From contig NC_084922.1 of assembly GCF_958298935.1 (NCBI RefSeq), positions 4,838,501-4,902,500 on the forward strand: DNA of 64,000 nt. The letters are read 5' to 3'. The notes under the pieces are model-generated. The model was given only the letters and a program-made list of their open reading frames with translations. It was not told the origin of the DNA and searched no databases. This DNA comes from Phragmites australis (taxonomy: Eukaryota > Streptophyta > Magnoliopsida > Poales > Poaceae). The position numbers and the translations under genes were made by a program. Below are positions 58,800-64,000 of this stretch, one piece after another. The stretch's first letter is position 1; each line of letters opens with the position of its first letter.

Positions 58800-60400
58800 T
58801 TAATCCTTAATAATTATTTCGATGTGTATTGGTCAATAGGTGCGTGAACGACATTTATGGTATGCGTATGTTTGTTATGAACTAAAGAACACGAGGGTTA
58901 TCTAAGTTTAATCCTCCCGAAGGATAACAGCCTTAAATCATATGTGTTTTGTTATCAATGTTTGTAAACTGATTACATATGAGCTTTCTTGACTCATTCC
59001 TTTTTTTTTTCTTATAAACCAGATCCTACTCTCTTTATATAATAGAAAGAAGGAGAACTTATAAGTGGATCCTGTTTAGCAGATCCATATCTGGCTAGAT
59101 ATTCTACTCTTAAATCATTATCATGGAGAACCAGATAAACTCAACTTGCCCTGAGAGCTCTGCCTGTCTGTCCCATCCGTCGAACGCCACCGCACCTACC
59201 TCCCCTGGTTGCTCGACCTGTCCTATCGTTGTGCGCCGCAAGTTCGTCTGCCAAGCCATCCCGTCCTTGCGCTCTGCGAGTCTACATGCAAAAATCATCC
59301 ACTTGTCTGGTCATTCTATAGATATTGTCCCATCCTTTATGTGGCGCAAGTCGGTCTGCAACACCTCACTCTGTAGCAATTAATTCTACGGGACGGGGCA
59401 CTACCCAACTGCACTGGCCACAACTTTGTTCGCTGGAGGAGGTACTTCGGGAAGAAAAATACTTGAGTAGACAATAATAAATGTGATTAGACATGTTAGG
59501 TATGAGCATTCTATGACCAGCAAGAGCTGGTCGTGAGACCATATTATATTACAAGGAGACTGGTCGTGAAAGCCTCACACTGGTCGCACGATGGGCCAGG
59601 GTTCAGAAAATACACCCCGTTGGTTGCTACAGCCCTCGTGGGGCCAGTTAGCCAAGATGTCCTCTCATTCTATACTCCGATAGTAGCCCTCAAGCTTTCT
59701 CGTGGTCGTGGTCTCACGTCACGTGGGGAGGTTAAGCGTCCTGAAAAAAGAAAGAGAGGGAGAAAGAACAAGCATGTAATAGGATAATTGCCTGGTCGAA
59801 TGTAATCGATCCACCGGTAACCTATCTTTTCAATGAATGAAAATGTTCTGACTCTTTCTGATGGCCTCATTGATGGCTAGAAGACCACCCGAGGGCCTTG
59901 CGGGTTTTGGACCATATGGTCTGAACCATTGTTCGGAGTGTTCAGAGAGTTTTCCCTGTGCTATTGCGGTGAGTAGGCTCTGACTGTTCCGACCTGCTCG
60001 TTAGTTAGGTTTCAAAGTGCGGGATAACCCTTAGCACAAAAAGTCCCTCGGTGGCAACCAGTGCCCTACACAAGTGGGGACTTGAGGCCTTGTGGTCGTT
60101 ATCCCGAGCCGTTCGTACTTTTGATATGGCGCGAGGAACGATCCCACATTGTTCAAAAGCTCTCAGTCACCTAGTCATTTTTAATTTCCTAGCCGCCAGG
60201 TCCTGTAGTGATCGTCGAGCGTTGTCGTGTGTTGTGGTCGGAGAGCTAATCTGGGAGTTTGATCTTTTTATCTTTTTGAAAAACTTACAAGTTATATTCC
60301 ATGCTCATCCAGAAGGTTTTGTAAAATAGAGAAACATACCCATCTCCGAGGAAACCTACACATAGTACTTGCACATCACAATGATATTCCAGGAGTTGTG
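58800..60400. other. Repeat-like sequence flanking the Gypsy pol, LTR not resolved
   Basis: 59480-60300 repeats the motif tggtcgtgagac / ctggtcg and probably contains the 3' LTR of the minus-strand Gypsy element that follows. I could not fix its ends. Nothing is recognised from 58800 to 59480. Confidence 0.4.
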
Positions 60401-62790
60401 TAATTCACAATCGTCCTCCATGGCTAACTTGATCGCACCAGGTCAGGTGACATCGACTACTCTATAGAACCCTTCCCACTTGAGAGAAAGTTTATTCTAA
60501 CCAGCCTTATTCTGAATTTGCCTAAGGACGGGGTCACCTACAACCAATCTCCACTCCCACACCTTGCGATTGTGATAGCGTTTGAGGCTCTATTGATATT
60601 AGGCAGCTTGAATTAGAGCATGTTCGTGGAACTCTTCGATCAGGTTTACACCATCCTCTCATCGTGCCACCTGGTCATTGTCTGAGTAGTTGGCCACTCG
60701 GGGCGATTGAAAGGCGATCTCGGAGAGAAGTATTGTCTCTGCGCCAAAAACAAGGAAGAAAGAGATTTCTACCGTAGCCATACTAGGAGTTGTTCGCAGC
60801 GACCAAAGTAATGTGGGTAGTTTATCCACCCATCGTCTTGAATAGCTTTTAAGCCGATCAAAGGCCCAAATTTTGATCCCTTGTAGTATCATCCCATTAA
60901 CCATTTTGACCTGTCTGTTGCTCTGTGGGTGTGCAACCGACGCATAACAAACTTTGGTCCCGATCTCTTCGCAGTAGTCCTGGAAAGCACTATTGGCGAA
61001 CTGAGTCTCGTTGTCCGTAATTATGTGATTTGAAATGCCAAATCACACTACCAGCTCCTGTATAAACTTAATCACTACTGTGGTGATGATCTTCTGATGG
61101 GCTCGACCTCTATCCACTTGATGAATTTCTCAATTGCCATGAACAAGAATTCAAAACCATCCAGAGCTTTAGGGAACAGTCCCACGATATCTAGGCCACA
61201 GACAACGAAAGGACAAGAGAGTGGTATAGTTTGCAGTGCTTAGGCTGATAGGTTGGTATTTTGGCCATGATATTGACATGACTTGCACCGTTTCACCAGC
61301 TCGCAAGCATCCTAGAGGGTAGTGGGCCAATAAAATTCTTGCCAGAACGCTTTTTCAACTAAAGTGTGGTACAAAGCGTGGCTACCACATATGCCTCTAT
61401 CGATACTAGAGAGCACAGTGCTCCCCTCTTCCTGAGTGATGCATTTCAGTAAAAGACAGTTGCTCCCCCAATGGTAAAGGCGTATCTCTAACAGGGAGTA
61501 TCTGCGGACTTGCCGTGAGACCTTCTCTACTGATGCATCATCATCAGGGATTGCTCGATTCTAAAGGTAGTCTAAGATTTAATCCATCCAGGTCGTACCC
61601 GAATTGAGCAGGGCGACCACATTATGGCCACTCGAGGTCGACGACACAAAAGGAGGTGTTGCCTCTGGTGCTCTGTTTTCAAGCGGGCATCCCCTTCACC
61701 TTGGACCGAGACTGTGACAGATGGTCTTGTGAGTCTTTCTTCAAAGATTCTGATCGGAACAGGTTTGTAAGAAGAGGCAAGACGGGTCAGCTCATCGGTT
61801 AGGAAGTTGTCCTTACGAGGGACGTGCTTGACTTCAAAACCAAAAAAACGTCGCTCCAGTTTTCTCACTTCGGTGAGGTATTCTGTCATTATCGGATCAA
61901 AGCATTAAAACTCCTTTTGCACCTGGTTAACAACCAATAGTGAGTCCCCTATCGCTAACAGGGGTTTAATCCCAAGTGCGGAGGCTGCTCGTATTTCAGA
62001 CAGGAGGCCCTCGTAGTCTGTAATATTGTTAGTGCCTGGAAAATATAATTGAACTACATACCTGAGGAGGTTGCCGTTTGGTGAGATCAGGACCACTCTA
62101 GCCCCTGCTCCCTTTAGCATAAATGATCCGTCGAAGTGCATGGTCTAGTGCTCGTCCGCCTCTGGTAGTTGTACCTGCTCGAGCTCAAAGGACGACCGCT
62201 GGACCATAAAATCACCCAACGCCTGTGACTTGATAGTTGTTCAGGGGACAAATTGAAGATCAAACTCCCCGAGCTCTACTGCCCACTTTGTTATTCTTTT
62301 TGTCGCATCCCTATTGTGGAGAATTTCTCTAATCGGGAGCGATGAGATTACCCTAATTTTATGGGTCTGGAAGTAATATCTAAGCTTGCGAGAGGACATT
62401 AGAATGGTGTATAACAGCTTCTGAGCCTATGGGTATCGAGCCTTCGTATCGTGTAGGACCTCAGTGATGTAGTATACTGGTCGCTGAGACCTTCTCGCTC
62501 GACGATCAGTACCGCGCTCGTGATCTGGGGGGTAGCTGCAACATAGAGCAAGAGCTCCTCGGATGGTCGAGGTACGATTAGTACAGCAGGAGAGGAGATG
62601 TACCTTTTTAGATCTTAGAGGGCTGCTTCTGCTTCTAGGTCCGCCGGATGTGGTCGCTCTTCTTCAGGAGCTTGAAGAGCAGCAGCCCCTTCTCTCCCAG
62701 CCTTGAGACGAACCCGCTCAAAGTTGCCACACATCTTGTTAGTTTTTGGACTTCCTTTAGCTTGATCTGGGATTGAAAGTCCTTGATGTC
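60400..62790 (-). pseudogene. Decayed Gypsy pol (RT end, RNase H, integrase) on the minus strand
   Basis: Read on minus, 62790-62615 holds the end of the RT region, 62450-62150 the RT/RNase H junction, and 62141-61905 an RNase H start (MHFDGSFMLKGAGARVVLIS, then LLAIGDSLLVVNQV). 61889-61720 continues RNase H (EVRKLERRF, VPRKDNFLTDELTRLAS), and 61420-60660 is integrase, ending with RLKSYSRRWVDKLPTLLWSL and SFFLVFGAETILLSEI. Stops and frameshifts are numerous. Its 5' end is cut by the LTR that begins at about 62788. Confidence 0.8.
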
Positions 62791-64000
62791 GACTAGGGGG
62801 GTGAATAGTCATTTCTAAAATTTAAAACTCTGCAGCGGATCAGACAGTGTCCTCAGACTCCGGCTCAATCCAGATACTCTGGGTTCCGGAGTATCCGAGT
62901 TCACCCGGATTATCCGGACTATACAGGAAATTGAAATCAAAGTAAATTTAAGTAAGTCTAATATCATCTATGAGTTACCACTGTCTCTATAAGATGTATA
63001 AGCTCCTTTCAGCAATAACCTACACTCAAATACTCGCAGGCAACAATATTGAGGCAAATTCCCAAATAACAATCTGAACGAGTAAAGTGCAAGAAATTAA
63101 ATGGAGACAAGATTTGTTCCCGAACTTCGGCCACCTCACAAAGAAATACCTACGTCTCCGTTGAGGAGCTCACAAAGAGCTGGGTCTTTTTTAACCCTAT
63201 CCTTATCCAAGCGACCACAAAGATCGAGCTAGGTTCTTACTCAATTCGCGGGTAATACAAACTTCCCGTAGTACTCCACAATGATTGGGTGCTCTACGGG
63301 TGACCTCTTGCCGTCTAGAAGCACAAAGCTTCGAGAGTAAAGAACACAAATCGCAGATTGGTAAGAACTCAAAATGCTAAAAGATTTTCTTGTTGCTCTC
63401 TTGCTCTAAATCGCACTCCCCAAACCCTAACTCTCAAATCTTTGAAAAGATCAAGCACTAGAGGGGTTTTGGAGGGCTATTGAATGCTCTAGAGGGACTT
63501 AGTTCATAGGTAGCTCAGCAGCAATAAATGGAGGGGGTGAAGAGGTATTTATACCCTTCCCCCAAAAATTAGTTGTTACTATGCTTGTCAGACAGACTCG
63601 GAGTATCAGGGTTCACCCAGAGTCTCCTGGTAGCACAGAAATTCACGCACCTAACCTGTCAGAACTAGCCATTACACTGACTCGGAGTATCCAAGCTCAC
63701 CCGGAGACTCCGGGTAACAATTGAGAAAAACCGGCTAAAACACTAGTTCGGAGGATGCCCGGAAGGTCCGGAAGCATCAGGACCCGGAGACTCCGGACCA
63801 ACTCGAAGACTTCGGCTATAGCACCCTTGGCAAACTGAGGCTCTTTCTCGGAGTCTCACTCGGAGACTCCGGAACACCAACAGCATCCAGAGTATCCGGG
63901 CTAACCCGGAGACTCCGGGCTCAGGCTTTGAAGCGAGATAGAGACTCTCTCTCGGAGTCTCACTCGGAGACTCCAAAACACTTACATAGTCCGGAGTACC
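62788..64000 (-). mobile_element. LTR of the GGGGGTGAATAG type, runs off the window
   Basis: It starts TGTCGACTAGGGGGGTGAATAG, interrupting the Gypsy pol, and follows the same plan as the LTRs at 28621 and 37282. An agcaggcaa-type middle is followed by tatttatacccttccc (TATA motif on minus, 63546-63555) and then by a palindrome array. The other end lies beyond the window. Confidence 0.75.
62870..64000. repeat. Palindrome array of the cggagt-N-actccgg type
   Basis: A few copies lie near 62876-62930 (tccggagtatccgagttcac, cccggattatccgga). A dense run follows at 63597-64000 (actcggagtatccaagctca, cccggagactccgggt, tccagagtatccgggctaa). The motif differs from the accgga-N-tccggt form of the other LTRs but has the same size and spacing. 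Confidence 0.85.

Noticed and set aside
58491..58803. Tyr/Ile/His-rich frames on both strands
   Set aside because: Produced by the TACA/TA microsatellite.
59123..59383. 86-codon frame with several Cys and Ser
   Set aside because: No similarity is recognised, there is no promoter or splice context, and it lies next to decayed Gypsy sequence.

Overview
The window is nuclear DNA of a grass (Poaceae, probably panicoid). The support is spliced genes with GT-AG and GC-AG introns, GC-rich exons in an AT-rich background, and dense grass-type transposons: Tourist-like MITEs, CACTA elements, and Copia and Gypsy elements with solo LTRs. No prokaryotic or organellar content and no tRNA or rRNA gene was recognised. 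The species cannot be named from this sequence.

Three intact host genes were found. (1) An LPR-family multicopper oxidase (minus, 17944-20134, four coding exons, 597 aa) has all four copper-ligand motifs. (2) A DUF1666 protein (plus, 31383-33992, six exons, 629 aa) is membrane-anchored and of unknown function. (3) A C2H2 zinc-finger gene orthologous to JAGGED/STAMENLESS1 (minus, 53506-55449, five exons, 249 aa) has a start codon split by an intron and a GC-AG intron. A fourth host-derived locus, 12058-13052, is a truncated FDM/IDN2-like gene of the RNA-directed DNA methylation pathway. It keeps the XS domain but has an in-frame stop and lost its zinc finger and XH ends. From memory, rice has LPR genes and SL1/JAG close together on the short arm of chromosome 1, so this looks like a collinear block enlarged by transposons.

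Layout. 1-1188: copy A of a 1.15-kb sequence repeated directly at 24489-25632, cut off by a CACTA end at 1193. 1193-5970: CACTA remnant with a decayed minus-strand transposon gene and a solo LTR inside it (2199-3653, TSD GGTTT). 6954-11767: MULE-type hairpin element, a MITE, and an Ac/Ds-like hAT element. 12058-13052: FDM-like remnant. 13965-17741: two LTRs of one family fused in inverted orientation. 17944-20227: LPR gene and promoter. 20800-24300: repeats and a decayed Copia pol. 26079-30600: composite Copia deletion derivative. 31124-33992: DUF1666 gene. 35589-40684: MITE, unclassified repeat, and a CACTA MITE (TSD TGG) split by a solo LTR (TSD CCCGT). 40685-47991: truncated Gypsy element with a 47-bp tandem repeat and an antisense frame. 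48840-53000: three MITEs. 53506-55449: JAG/SL1. 55905-58430: three MITEs upstream of JAG. 59480-62790: decayed Gypsy pol on minus. 62788-64000: LTR running off the window.

The host genes do not form a pathway: one is a phosphate/iron-sensing ferroxidase, one is unknown and one is a lateral-organ growth regulator. What recurs is the transposon structure, especially LTRs whose U3 carries arrays of short palindromes just upstream of the LTR TATA box. No new system comparable to a defence or biosynthetic cluster was found. All coordinates come from reading by eye, and no alignment or search was run.
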